64,000 nt of DNA from Paraglaciecola mesophila (GTDB taxonomy: Bacteria > Pseudomonadota > Gammaproteobacteria > Enterobacterales > Alteromonadaceae): positions 2,063,501 through 2,127,500 of the forward strand of contig NZ_CP047656.1 of the NCBI RefSeq assembly GCF_009906955.1, read 5' to 3'. The first letter of the stretch is position 1. Every line of letters starts with the position of its first letter. Positions 29,380-38,582 of this stretch are shown in pieces. Under the pieces are notes generated by a model. It searched no databases, was not told the origin of the DNA, and saw only the letters and a program-made list of their open reading frames with translations. A program made the position numbers and the translations under genes.

Positions 29380-29437
29380 AAATGTTCAGTGGTGTATCTG
29401 AGTATTAAAATACACACAGTTATTAGGTAGAGTCGGG

Positions 29438-30361
29438 ATGAAAACACACCAATTAGACGCATTTATTGCTATCGCCGAGGGGCTTGGTGTAGCGGGCGCT
29501 GCGGACCTCCTGTGCGTTAGTCAGCCAGCAATAACAAAAAGCATTAACAATCTTGAAGATGAGCTTGGGGTTCGCTTATTTGAGCGAACAAGTAATCGAT
29601 TGCATCTAAATCAGTACGGCGAAATATTGTTGCTCAGAGCGAAAGTGGCAAAAACCGAATTAAGCCGGGCTAGCGAAGAAATCCAACTACTAAAAAACCA
29701 CTTAAAGCGCGTGGTAAAGTTTAACGCATCTCCTCTTCTCGTCCCCAAACTGATACCTAAGGCCATTAACTTATTTAGAGAAGAGTACCCTAACGTTAAT
29801 ATCGAACTGGCAGGCATGCTAGAAGGGAAGCCGGAATACAAAATTCAATCTTTACTTAATGGTGAGTATGATTTGCTTATCACTGTCATTGACGAAAACG
29901 ACCCTAATCTGGGGATCAGCTACGAAAAGCTATTAGACGTAGAAGTTAAATTTATTGCCAGTAAAGGCCACCCTGCACTCGATTTAAAGAATCCCACCTT
30001 GAAGGAACTTCGAAAATTCAATTGGTTGTTTCCGGGGGCTGGCGGTTTACCTTACCAAAAGCTACGAGCTGCGTTTAAAAGTGCAAAAACAGATATGCCC
30101 GCTGACGTATTAATACTATCGAATCGGCAGATCACCTTTAAGCTGCTTGAAGAAGGCATGTACATCGCTGCCATACCTTATAACTCAACCTGCTTTGAAC
30201 GTGACTTGAGTCAATTTGAACAGTTAAATGTTAAGAATAACAAAATAAGCTGGCCGATTTACCTCATCTGGCGTGAGAACTCTGAATTCTCCCTATCGAT
30301 GAACGCCTTTGTGAATCAAATTAAATACTTAGCATCAGAAAGCGGCAAAAGTGAAAAATAA
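29438..30361 (+). CDS. LysR-family transcriptional regulator
   Basis: 307 residues. The N-terminal winged helix-turn-helix reads LDAFIAIAEGLGVAGAADLLCVSQPAITKSINNLEDELGVRLFER when read in order, the standard LTTR form. The effector-binding domain spans about 90-300. It is divergent from the TonB receptor/sulfatase operon and 15 bp upstream of a TauE-type exporter gene, so it probably controls both in response to the imported compound or to a sulfur/aromatic product. The inducer is unknown. Confidence 0.93.
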   Translation: MKTHQLDAFIAIAEGLGVAGAADLLCVSQPAITKSINNLEDELGVRLFERTSNRLHLNQYGEILLLRAKVAKTELSRASEEIQLLKNHLKRVVKFNASPLLVPKLIPKAINLFREEYPNVNIELAGMLEGKPEYKIQSLLNGEYDLLITVIDENDPNLGISYEKLLDVEVKFIASKGHPALDLKNPTLKELRKFNWLFPGAGGLPYQKLRAAFKSAKTDMPADVLILSNRQITFKLLEEGMYIAAIPYNSTCFERDLSQFEQLNVKNNKISWPIYLIWRENSEFSLSMNAFVNQIKYLASESGKSEK

Positions 30362-30376
30362 AATGGTGGAAAAACT

Positions 30377-31096
30377 GTGCTGATAGAGCATTACATAATG
30401 CTATTACTTGGCAGCTTTGCTGCCACGCTGATGGGCTCGCTGGTCGGTGTTGGCGGCGGATTCATTATCATAGGTATCTTATCAATATTTCTACCTATTA
30501 ATATTTTGATCCCAGTGCTGGCAGCCATTTTGGCCAGTATTGATCTGGTAAGGGCGATCGCATTTCGGCGTTATTTGTTCAAACCCATTTTCTACCCGTT
30601 TGCTCTAGGCTGTATTGTGGGGGTTGCCTTTGGTACGTTTTTCTTCGTGTCACTACCAGAAAAGGTCATTGGTACGGGGCTAGTTGCCTTGGTAGGCATA
30701 ACCTTATTTACCCCCGTTGGGGCTAACTTCAATCGTTTAAAATACCCATATATTTGGATAGGTACCACCCATTCATTTTTATCCACTATTTTTGGGTTTG
30801 GTGGGCTATTTCAATCGGCAATATTAAGAACGAAATTGGTCAACCTGCAACTCACCGCAACGCTGGCCACAAGCTTTTTGGTACTTGAGATTTTAAAAAT
30901 CAATTTTTACATGATCCACGGCTTTGATTACACCCCCTATCTCGGCATTATTTTAAGCGCTGTGGGGGGCGCTATCCCTGCCTCTCTCATAGGCAGGAAA
31001 TACGCGGTGAATATCAGTGATAGTTTTTATCGTAAGTTTCAAAAGTCCATCATTGGGTGCATCGCCATTAGTATTTTAGCTAAGGTTTGGCTGTAA
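30377..31096 (+). CDS. TauE/SafE-family sulfite/organosulfonate exporter
   Basis: 239 residues with about seven to eight membrane segments and the repeated family features GSLVGVGGGFIIIGILSIFLP near the N-terminus and TIFGFGGLFQSAIL in the second half. It starts with GTG 16 bp after the lysR-type stop, with GGTGG as ribosome site. Members move sulfite, sulfoacetate and related anions across the inner membrane. Next to two sulfatases, export of released sulfate/sulfite is a plausible job. Confidence 0.88.
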   Translation: MLIEHYIMLLLGSFAATLMGSLVGVGGGFIIIGILSIFLPINILIPVLAAILASIDLVRAIAFRRYLFKPIFYPFALGCIVGVAFGTFFFVSLPEKVIGTGLVALVGITLFTPVGANFNRLKYPYIWIGTTHSFLSTIFGFGGLFQSAILRTKLVNLQLTATLATSFLVLEILKINFYMIHGFDYTPYLGIILSAVGGAIPASLIGRKYAVNISDSFYRKFQKSIIGCIAISILAKVWL

Positions 31097-31286
31097 CCTA
31101 GCAGCTGTAGCAAAAACACTGCGTTCAGGTATTAATGGTCGCGCTTTTTTCTCTAAGATTCTTAATTGGGGGGAGCAATGATAGGAAGAATATTTGGCTT
31201 TGGACATCGAATAACGGCGCCGTGTACTGGGTGTGGGAAGTAAAACGTCGCTGACGTAGCCAAGCGACGCCTTATACACATTAGGC

Positions 31287-32315
31287 TTAAGCCGAGAGTT
31301 CCTTGCGGATAATCTCAGCGCCAGCGCTCAATGCATTCAATTTGGCTCTTGTTACCTCTTGGGATAAGGGCACCATGCCGCAGTTGGTGCAAGGGTAGAG
31401 GTTTTGTGCATCCACAAACTGCAGTGCTTTTCGCAGGGTATCGGCCACCTCTTCTGGGGTTTCAATGGTATTGGTTGCTACATCAATAGCACCAACCATC
31501 ACCTTTTTGCCACGAAGTAGCTCAATTAACTCCATGGGTACCCGTGAGTTTTGACACTCCAATGAGATAATATCGATACTGGAGGTTTGTAGCTTAGGAA
31601 AAATTTCTTCGTATTGGCGCCACTCTTCTCCCAAGCTCTTTTTCCAATCGGTATTGGCTTTAATGCCATAGCCGTAGCAAATATGTACTGCGGTTTGGCA
31701 CTTAAGTCCTTCTACTGCGCGCTCCAATGCGGCAATGCCCCAATCATTAACTTCATCGAAGAACACGTTGAAAGCAGGCTCGTCGAATTGAATAATATCG
31801 ACTCCCGCGGCTTCAAGTTCTTTTGCTTCTTGATTGAGAATTTTAGCGAATTCCCAGGCTAACTTTTCACGACTTTTATAATGATCATCATAAAGGGTAT
31901 CGACCATGGTCATAGGCCCAGGCAGCGCCCATTTTATCGGTTGCTTGGTTTGTGAGCGTAAAAATTTAGCATCTTCCACGAACACCGGCTTTTGGCGAGA
32001 CACTGGTCCCACAACCATGGGCACGCTGGCATCGTAGCGGTCACGAATTTTAACGGTTTTACGCTTCTCAAAATCAACACCATCAAGGTGCTCGATAAAG
32101 GTGGTGACAAAATGCTGACGAGATTGCTCCCCATCACTGATGATATCAACGCCTGTTTGTTGTTGGTTTAACATAGATAAGCGTAACGCGTCTTGTTTTC
32201 CCTGAACGAGTTCTTCATTTTGAAGCTTCCAAGGTGACCAAAGGGTTTCAGGTTGCGCAAGCCAAGATGGTTTGGGTAAGCTGCCGGCAATAGTAATAGG
32301 TAATAGTGTTTTCAT
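31287..32315 (-). CDS. mesD: Core methionine synthase MesD (MetE C-terminal-like)
   Basis: 342 residues, corresponding only to the catalytic C-terminal barrel of MetE. Zinc-site candidates are His211 and Cys213 (VHICYGYG), Glu253 (ISLECQ) and Cys312 (CTNCGMVP). The substrate loop IISDGEQSRQHFVTTF is conserved. The adjacent DUF1852 gene identifies it as the MesD type: folate-independent methionine synthases that need MesX (DUF1852) and oxygen, with an unidentified methyl donor. It starts 27 bp after mesX. Confidence 0.88.
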   Translation of the reverse strand: MKTLLPITIAGSLPKPSWLAQPETLWSPWKLQNEELVQGKQDALRLSMLNQQQTGVDIISDGEQSRQHFVTTFIEHLDGVDFEKRKTVKIRDRYDASVPMVVGPVSRQKPVFVEDAKFLRSQTKQPIKWALPGPMTMVDTLYDDHYKSREKLAWEFAKILNQEAKELEAAGVDIIQFDEPAFNVFFDEVNDWGIAALERAVEGLKCQTAVHICYGYGIKANTDWKKSLGEEWRQYEEIFPKLQTSSIDIISLECQNSRVPMELIELLRGKKVMVGAIDVATNTIETPEEVADTLRKALQFVDAQNLYPCTNCGMVPLSQEVTRAKLNALSAGAEIIRKELSA

Positions 32316-32342
32316 AATATAAGTGTTGTCTTTTCTAGTAAG

Positions 32343-33320
32343 TTAAAGTGCGCAGTTAGCTGACCACTGTGCAAGAATCGGCTGATAGGGTTTGATAAAG
32401 TGCTCTTCAACAAATCTTCCCTGCTCAACCGCTAATTGGCTGCGCTCTTCTCGGTCGTATTCAATTTGGGTCAGCGAATGATCTTGATGGCGCAAGTTGG
32501 GTTGGTAAAGCTTGCCTGCTACCGCATTGGCGTTATAAATCTCAGGGCGATAAATCTTCTGAAAGGTTTCCATGGTGCTAATGGTGCTGATCAGTTCAAG
32601 ATTGGTGTAATCATTGAGTAAATCCCCCGAAAAGTAGAACGCCAAAGGCGCAACACTGTTTGCAGGCATAAAGTAGCGGACCTTTAAGCCCATTTTTTCG
32701 AAGTACTTTTCTGTCAACGATGACCCGTTCGGCTGATATTCATAACCCAATACAGGATGTTGGTTTTCAGTGCGATGATAGGTTTTGTTTTCAGACACAC
32801 TCAAGCAAATGACCGGTGGCTTGCTAAAGTTTTCTTTGTACACATCTGAGTTCACGAAGTGTTTAAAAAGCTTGCCGTGTAAATCGCCAAAATCGTCAGG
32901 AATACTAAACGAGTCTTTGCCTTTATTGTGCTGTGACAAAATCACGCTAAAGTCATAGTCACGCACATAAGAGGAAAAGTTATTGCCCACAATACCTTCA
33001 ATACGTTGGTTAGTGGTGTGATCAACAATATTCGCTTTTAGTATTTCAATGGTCGGAAAAGTACGGCCATTTCCTTCGACGTCTATATCAACCGAAATAA
33101 TTTCAAGTTCAGCCGAATAGCGATCGCCTTTTTGGTTGTCCCAAAATGCTAAGGCATTGAAACGATTATTAATCATCTGCTGCGCATTACGCAGATTCTC
33201 TTGGCGCCTATTGCCTCTGGCCAAATTAGCGAAATTAGTCGTGATCCGAGTATTGTCCGACGGATGATAGTTTTCATCGAAATCAATGCGCTTAATAGAA
33301 AATGTAAACTGGTTATTCAT
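32343..33320 (-). CDS. mesX: MesX, DUF1852 protein needed for MesD
   Basis: 325 residues matching DUF1852 in length and pattern: FSIKRIDFDENYHPSDNTRITTNFANLARG at the N-terminus, ARGNRRQENLRNAQQMINNRFN, and a C-terminal HQDHSLTQIEYDREERSQLAVEQG. No signal peptide. DUF1852 genes occur beside core-MetE genes and are genetically required for their methionine synthase activity; the biochemical role is unresolved. It is the first gene of the pair. Confidence 0.88.
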   Translation of the reverse strand: MNNQFTFSIKRIDFDENYHPSDNTRITTNFANLARGNRRQENLRNAQQMINNRFNALAFWDNQKGDRYSAELEIISVDIDVEGNGRTFPTIEILKANIVDHTTNQRIEGIVGNNFSSYVRDYDFSVILSQHNKGKDSFSIPDDFGDLHGKLFKHFVNSDVYKENFSKPPVICLSVSENKTYHRTENQHPVLGYEYQPNGSSLTEKYFEKMGLKVRYFMPANSVAPLAFYFSGDLLNDYTNLELISTISTMETFQKIYRPEIYNANAVAGKLYQPNLRHQDHSLTQIEYDREERSQLAVEQGRFVEEHFIKPYQPILAQWSANCAL

Positions 33321-34047
33321 TGTGACCTGACATTCCGTTTATTAATAAAACCTAAAGGATGACTGCTTTTGGGTGTGTTTAGCGCTCAAGCAAGCTTGTC
33401 ACTAAACCCCAAATAAATGAGTACTAAAAGCACCAAACGACCTAAGCGTTAGCAGCGAAGTAGGTTTTATACGCGCAAGGTTAGATGAATAAAAATGATT
33501 TAATCTCATTAATTCATGAGCATATTTCATAATAAAAAATAGACACTCGAATTTCCCATCGAATTTCCCAACATGGAAATGAACACATTCCCTCTCCTAA
33601 TAAGTCAAAATCGCCTAAGCTAACATCGCGCTACACACAAAAAAAGACCCGCTAAGCAGTGACTTACACGTGCACGGCGCGGGGCGAAAACACAATCATC
33701 AGCAAACGAAACTAGGCCTATAGCTGCAGACTTAACGCAAAGCGGCACAGGTTACACAGTCAGTATGATAATTTTTCACAGTGGCTCAGCATCCCCTTCT
33801 CAAATGCACCTTGGTCACAGTCAAAGTTGAATGACGTAACGTCCCCTTTTCATGCTTAGCGGCGCACCGTGTTTTGCATTGCCTTAGGTATTTAGGTGGG
33901 TGGAGGCAAGTGCTATACCTGCACGTTTCGATATGTTCGTGCCTTCCATGCGTTTCGGTATCTTTCATGCATTAGTGCATCAGAACAATCAACCACAATG
34001 AACAACGGATGTGCCTAGTACCTACAGTGCACAACGAGGAATATTGA
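33321..34047. other. Divergent non-coding region upstream of mesX
   Basis: 727 bp without a credible gene. It contains a perfect 12-bp tandem duplication (TCGAATTTCCCA twice, 33547-33570). On the minus strand, GCGGGTC followed by seven T's (33637-33651) preceded by an imperfect complement (GCCCCGC) could end a small RNA. I see no recognisable SAM or cobalamin riboswitch. The plus-strand gene has the ribosome site GAGGA before ATG 34048. Confidence 0.4.
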
Positions 34048-34899
34048 ATGCGTTACCAGATAAATAATTCGAATAACGAGCCTACCAGTAACCCGCTCGG
34101 CAACATCAACGCCCGATTTCACTCCCTGTACGGGCAACAAAAACATGAAATCATTAGCCAGATCAAACAAGGTGATGTACTGCTGATCTGTCGCATGGAC
34201 AATCGCCTTATTGTTAAATGTGGTGAAACTGAACAAGCATTCACTATTAACACAACTCGCTACCATGACTTAAAAGCATTGAGTCACAGTACTCTAGCGG
34301 TTTACTACAGCCTTCTGAATACGTGGGATAAAGAAACACTGAAAGAAGTAGATGGCTGGATAAACGAAATACGCAGCCATGAACCAAAGGAATTAAGTCA
34401 GGAATTGGCAGATGTCACCGCTGAACTTGTTACCCATGTTAGAACTGCCGGCGCCCTAACGCATTCAGATATGAGCCAATACCAGCAAGCATTAGAGCCA
34501 ATTTACGCCAAACTCATGACCCAAGCAGCGAAAGACGAGATTGAAAGTTTAGTGAGTACATTAAACAGAATTCGGGAACAGCATAACTACCCGAGTTCAA
34601 AAATATTTATGATCGTATTCGGTGGCCATCAGCCCCGCTATAAGGCGCTAGCCTCTATGGTATTCAAACGCTGGTTTAAGGGCTTAGAGGAGCACACACT
34701 AAATAGTGATCACCATGTTCGATACTGTGAAGGAGGTGAAAGCCTAGACGATGCTATCGAACTAGTCGCCAGTGCTATCCTTGACAAAGAGTTAGCCAAA
34801 TCGACCTTAGGAAGTGCCTTAGCATTAAATCGAGACGTGCTTAGCCTTGTGGCGCAACGAGCCATTGATGATTATTGGCAACAACATAACCTGCGCTAG
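34048..34899 (+). CDS. Conserved-looking protein of unknown function
   Basis: 283 residues, soluble, no signal peptide or membrane segment. The start is supported by AACGAGGA seven to ten bases upstream. The sequence looks helical in its second half (LEPIYAKLMTQAAKDEIESLVSTLNRIREQ), followed by IFMIVFGGHQPRYKALASMVFKRWF. I do not recognise a family. It is monocistronic, between mesX (divergent) and a convergent AI-2E-family permease. Confidence 0.6.
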   Translation: MRYQINNSNNEPTSNPLGNINARFHSLYGQQKHEIISQIKQGDVLLICRMDNRLIVKCGETEQAFTINTTRYHDLKALSHSTLAVYYSLLNTWDKETLKEVDGWINEIRSHEPKELSQELADVTAELVTHVRTAGALTHSDMSQYQQALEPIYAKLMTQAAKDEIESLVSTLNRIREQHNYPSSKIFMIVFGGHQPRYKALASMVFKRWFKGLEEHTLNSDHHVRYCEGGESLDDAIELVASAILDKELAKSTLGSALALNRDVLSLVAQRAIDDYWQQHNLR

Positions 34900-35010
34900 C
34901 GTTCTTTTGTGTGATTGTAGCTGTGATTGTGGCGCTTTAGGCATTTTCACACACAGATATCATGCTTCCAGCCAGATACTTTTTAGATGGCTGGCAGGTT
35001 GTTCCACAAA

Positions 35011-36072
35011 TCAATTAGTTTGCTCGCTGTGTGTTTGCCCACGTTCATTAGGCTTTTCTAATATATCTTCAACATACAGCTTATTAATGAAAACCATTGC
35101 GGCCACGCAAAGTGGTGCAGCCAATAAAATACCGGCCATGCCGACCATCGCTCCTAAAGCAACCTGAGCAAATAGCGTAAGAGCTGGAGGTAAGTCGGCT
35201 AATTCGGCTTGCAACATAGGCGTCAACACATAGCTTTCCATCATCTGCACAGCTAGGTACAAAATAGACACATACAAAAGCGTATCCAGCCCAGTAATCA
35301 CGCTGACCATTGCCGCAGGTATAAAACCAAGTATCGGCCCGATATTAGGTATAAACGACAGCAAAGCAGCAATTACCCCGAGCACAAGGGCAAGGTCAGT
35401 ACCCAGAGCCCACAGCCCTAACGTAGTTAATATTCCTACTAACACCATTGAAGCGATTTTAGCCACCAGCCATCCTGATAATGCGCGGCCGCAAGCGCCT
35501 AGTACATCTCGTATTCGTTCACGTCGTGTGGGTGGTACAAGTGTCACGGCCCCTTTGATATACCAGCCTGGATTGACGGCTAAAAATAAACCAAGAAATA
35601 GCGCAAAAATGAAGCTGCCGAACCCATTTAAGGTCGATGAGAAAACGCTCGATACCGCATTCACCACTGTGCTGACCTCTGAGTCAGATGAACTTAAATG
35701 AGTAAGGTTCTTCTTTAGCTGTGCCCCCCAAGGGAGTCCAGCTAAATGCTCATTAATATAGCTATTGGCTTGGGGTAAGCGCTCCATTAACTCTTTCCCT
35801 TGGGCTGATATTTGCGGCGCGGTATAAACGAAAAAAAGGCCAACAAGAACGAAAGGGGCAATGATTGTAACGGGCAATAGAAATTTACTCTTAACGCCAG
35901 CTTTATGACCTATCCAATTGGCGGATTCACGAAACAATACTGCTATCAAGATCCCACCAAACACAGTCAACAGAATTTTACCATTGGTGACAACCAACCA
36001 AGCAATAAGGAAAACGAGCGTCGCGGTAATGGCTTGAACAAGCGTACGCGTGGCCAACTGTCTGGTATTCAT
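35011..36072 (-). CDS. AI-2E family transporter (PerM/YdiK-like)
   Basis: 353 residues with about eight membrane spans and the family pattern: two N-terminal spans, a soluble segment (about 75-150), then FALFLGLFLAVNPGWYIKGAVTLVPP, GVIAALLSFIPNIGPILGFIPA and AQVALGAMVGMAGILLAAPL. Members include the AI-2 exporter TqsA and Na+/H+ antiporter-like proteins, so the substrate is open. It stands alone and reads toward the unknown gene; an inverted repeat CCAGCCA/TGGCTGG (34968-34994) lies between them. Confidence 0.9.
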   Translation of the reverse strand: MNTRQLATRTLVQAITATLVFLIAWLVVTNGKILLTVFGGILIAVLFRESANWIGHKAGVKSKFLLPVTIIAPFVLVGLFFVYTAPQISAQGKELMERLPQANSYINEHLAGLPWGAQLKKNLTHLSSSDSEVSTVVNAVSSVFSSTLNGFGSFIFALFLGLFLAVNPGWYIKGAVTLVPPTRRERIRDVLGACGRALSGWLVAKIASMVLVGILTTLGLWALGTDLALVLGVIAALLSFIPNIGPILGFIPAAMVSVITGLDTLLYVSILYLAVQMMESYVLTPMLQAELADLPPALTLFAQVALGAMVGMAGILLAAPLCVAAMVFINKLYVEDILEKPNERGQTHSEQTN

Positions 36073-36480
36073 ATCATTCCTTAGCAGTAAACTGTTACAT
36101 AGGTGCGTCTAAGCACCGTATATATGAGCACCTAATGCAAGAATGTGTCCTGAATTAACATCCTAAAACCAAGTTAAGCAGAACTGTAGAATTGAGACAC
36201 GCTTGTCTTTGATAGAGTCTAGGTTTCTATTGAGATGCGTGAGGAAGCCATGACGTTGCAAGTAATGCATAAAAGAGACGTTGGCTTCTTAAAAGGGGAT
36301 ATTATTACGATTTTTGCCGCACCTTTTGTGCAAACACGCGAATACTTTACAGGGATATTATTTACTCTATGAATAAAATTCACGGCGATGAACCAATACT
36401 AAAGCCAACCCTAAATAATTAAGTATTATATTGCAGTACGCTTATTGAAATTTGCTCGAACTCTTACCCAAAGCCCCTAT
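36073..36480. other. Intergenic region between permease and polysaccharide locus
   Basis: 408 bp. A 40-codon plus-strand frame (ATG 36250 to TGA 36372) has no recognisable product and no clear ribosome site; I do not call it. Otherwise only the presumed promoter of the permease gene (36080-36200) is expected here. It marks the left edge of the polysaccharide locus. Confidence 0.35.
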
Positions 36481-38457
36481 TTAGTCATGACGGATAACAA
36501 AATAGCTATCAATCATGTTGGGCCAATAGACTTTAGATTCGCCATTCGTCCACTGCACTTCAACGCTATCTACTTTTTCACATGCCCCTAAACCAAATAA
36601 CAACTGGTTGTTGTAATTGTCTGCGTAAGCAGAAGAAGAGGCACCTACTTGTTGCTGCCATTGTCTGCCGCACGCTTTCAACGTGGCTGTTGCCGCCAAT
36701 TGCGTCGCTTTACCTGAAGGGGAGCCACCCACGACAACACCGAGAAAATGATGGCTGGATTGATCAGATGTGTGGTTTTCAAACAGTCGCCATGTGCCAC
36801 GCTCATTGGCGGTAACAAGGTCAAGATCGCCGTCTTTATCGAAATCGATGACATCCGCGCCTGCCCCTGTTGCACCTAAATCGTTGATAACAATGCCATG
36901 CTCTTTATTCTCAACAAAGCCATTTCCTTTGTCGTTCATGTACATAATCGGTTTATGTGATTTCGCCATATTGCCATATTCGATAAACAATAGATCCGTC
37001 CAACTGTCATTATCAAAATCAGCCGCCACAACACTTCCGGTAGGCCCTTGAATATCAATGCCCTTAGGTGCGGTCACTTCAACGTAATGCCCATTTTGGT
37101 TTTCTAACAATTTAGCTGGCAACGGCTCAATCGTGGTTGGCGTTGGACCATCAGTGACATTTAGCACAACGCCAGCCGTTGGGGAGCGCGTTTGGCTACA
37201 TATACGCCATGTATCATCGCCTAAATAACCGATATACAAACCAGGTTTTGATTCCTTTGGCAGATCTTTCATTTTAGTACCTTTAGGGCAAACGTCAGTC
37301 GGCCAACCGAATGCTTGCTGCTGACGAATATCAAGCTCTCGACTGCCACTTAAATCTGACCCGAAATTTTTAATATCGTCACGACCTGCAATCGCTAATT
37401 TCGTTTTCTGCTTGCCAAGGTAAATGTCAAAGTCGGGATAGGCCATTTGCAAATTGATCAATCTAAAGTTGCCAGCAATGGTTAACTCATCGATAAGCAA
37501 CGGTTGAAAGCGCGAAAAAAACGCAAAACGCTGTTCAGCTTTATCAAAGAAAAGTTGGTTGCTAAATTGGTGCTTAGCACGGCTAATGGCGAGATCAAGG
37601 TCCCCGTCATTGTCATAATCTAATTGCCCAATGGCGCTGACTTCTGTGGTCTTGTATGCATCACCTAGAACGGCTTTAGTCGCATCAATGAATGTAAACC
37701 CAGGGCCACCAAGAGCAGCAACCATCTCTTCCCCACCAAACACAAGCACATCTGGGTCTCTATCATTATTAACGTCTGTCACTATGCTTTTATAGCTTAA
37801 ACGTTGTGCATGGGGTAAGTACCCTGCAAACGTAAATTGACCTGTGCCATCATTTGCATATAAATGGTTGGCACCCGTTTTAAACTGTTGTGGTGTAGCA
37901 AAGCCCGTTAAAAATAAATCCGTGCTGCCATCTTGGTTGGCATCCAAGGTTTTTACTGCACGACCCCGCCCTTTCTCAAAGTGCGTTAACACTCTATTGC
38001 CCGTCATTTGACGTGCTTTGGTTATCTTTATATGTTTTGGCTTTCTTGGGTTGCTTCCATTCCCTCCCCCTTGTGCCACAATTACTTGGGCCAAACCATC
38101 GTTGTCAAAATCACCGATACCCGTACCGTGCATATCGCCTTTGAGTAGGGTATCAGGTTCACTGAATTTCCCCCCCTCATTCCAGAAAATCAACACTTCG
38201 TGAGCATGTTCGGTAAGCAATAAATCTTGCCAACCATTTCCATCTAAATCAGCCACAATGGGACCATCCCACTTTCGTCTGGCACGTTTAGAGGCTGGTA
38301 ACACATTGTGGGTTTCACTAAATAAAGCAGTGGCATTGTCAGCACGGGGGACTTGATTGCCACCTTGGTTTGTATGATTTCCTGTACTACCGCAACCCGT
38401 AACGATCAGCGAGCTACTCAACAACAAAAAGGCACTGGTAACTATGTTAAGCGTCAT
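36481..38457 (-). CDS. FG-GAP/VCBS repeat lipoprotein with ASPIC/UnbV-like C-terminus
   Basis: 658 residues. The lipobox VTGC (Cys22) predicts a lipid anchor. Repeated FG-GAP motifs with calcium-binding DxDxDG loops follow (VADLDGNGWQDLLL, IGDFDNDGLAQVIV, DANQDGSTDLFL, QLDYDNDGDLDLAI, AADFDNDSWTDLLF, DFDKDGDLDLVTANERG), so a beta-propeller is likely. The end, KVDSVEVQWTNGESKVYWP, is an ASPIC/UnbV (CRTAC1-like) domain. It follows the GH127 gene by 125 bp and has a paralogue at 60.7-62.6 kb. A surface role in binding a sulfated galactan is inference. Confidence 0.85.
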   Translation of the reverse strand: MTLNIVTSAFLLLSSSLIVTGCGSTGNHTNQGGNQVPRADNATALFSETHNVLPASKRARRKWDGPIVADLDGNGWQDLLLTEHAHEVLIFWNEGGKFSEPDTLLKGDMHGTGIGDFDNDGLAQVIVAQGGGNGSNPRKPKHIKITKARQMTGNRVLTHFEKGRGRAVKTLDANQDGSTDLFLTGFATPQQFKTGANHLYANDGTGQFTFAGYLPHAQRLSYKSIVTDVNNDRDPDVLVFGGEEMVAALGGPGFTFIDATKAVLGDAYKTTEVSAIGQLDYDNDGDLDLAISRAKHQFSNQLFFDKAEQRFAFFSRFQPLLIDELTIAGNFRLINLQMAYPDFDIYLGKQKTKLAIAGRDDIKNFGSDLSGSRELDIRQQQAFGWPTDVCPKGTKMKDLPKESKPGLYIGYLGDDTWRICSQTRSPTAGVVLNVTDGPTPTTIEPLPAKLLENQNGHYVEVTAPKGIDIQGPTGSVVAADFDNDSWTDLLFIEYGNMAKSHKPIMYMNDKGNGFVENKEHGIVINDLGATGAGADVIDFDKDGDLDLVTANERGTWRLFENHTSDQSSHHFLGVVVGGSPSGKATQLAATATLKACGRQWQQQVGASSSAYADNYNNQLLFGLGACEKVDSVEVQWTNGESKVYWPNMIDSYFVIRHD

Positions 38458-38582
38458 AATTTGGCTCCCTAGACGTTATGGATGCAAGCAGCAACAACCC
38501 AAAATAAAAAGGCCGCTCAAAACTGGAGTGGCAGCTTTGAACAGCCTAACGGCGCACATCACCGAAAAGCGATTTTGCTATG

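Noticed and set aside
33786..33968. 60-codon minus-strand frame upstream of mesX
   Set aside because: His/Cys/Arg-rich translation without ribosome site; looks like non-coding DNA.
33321..34047. SAM or cobalamin riboswitch upstream of mesX
   Set aside because: No conserved box or helix arrangement of known classes could be found by eye.
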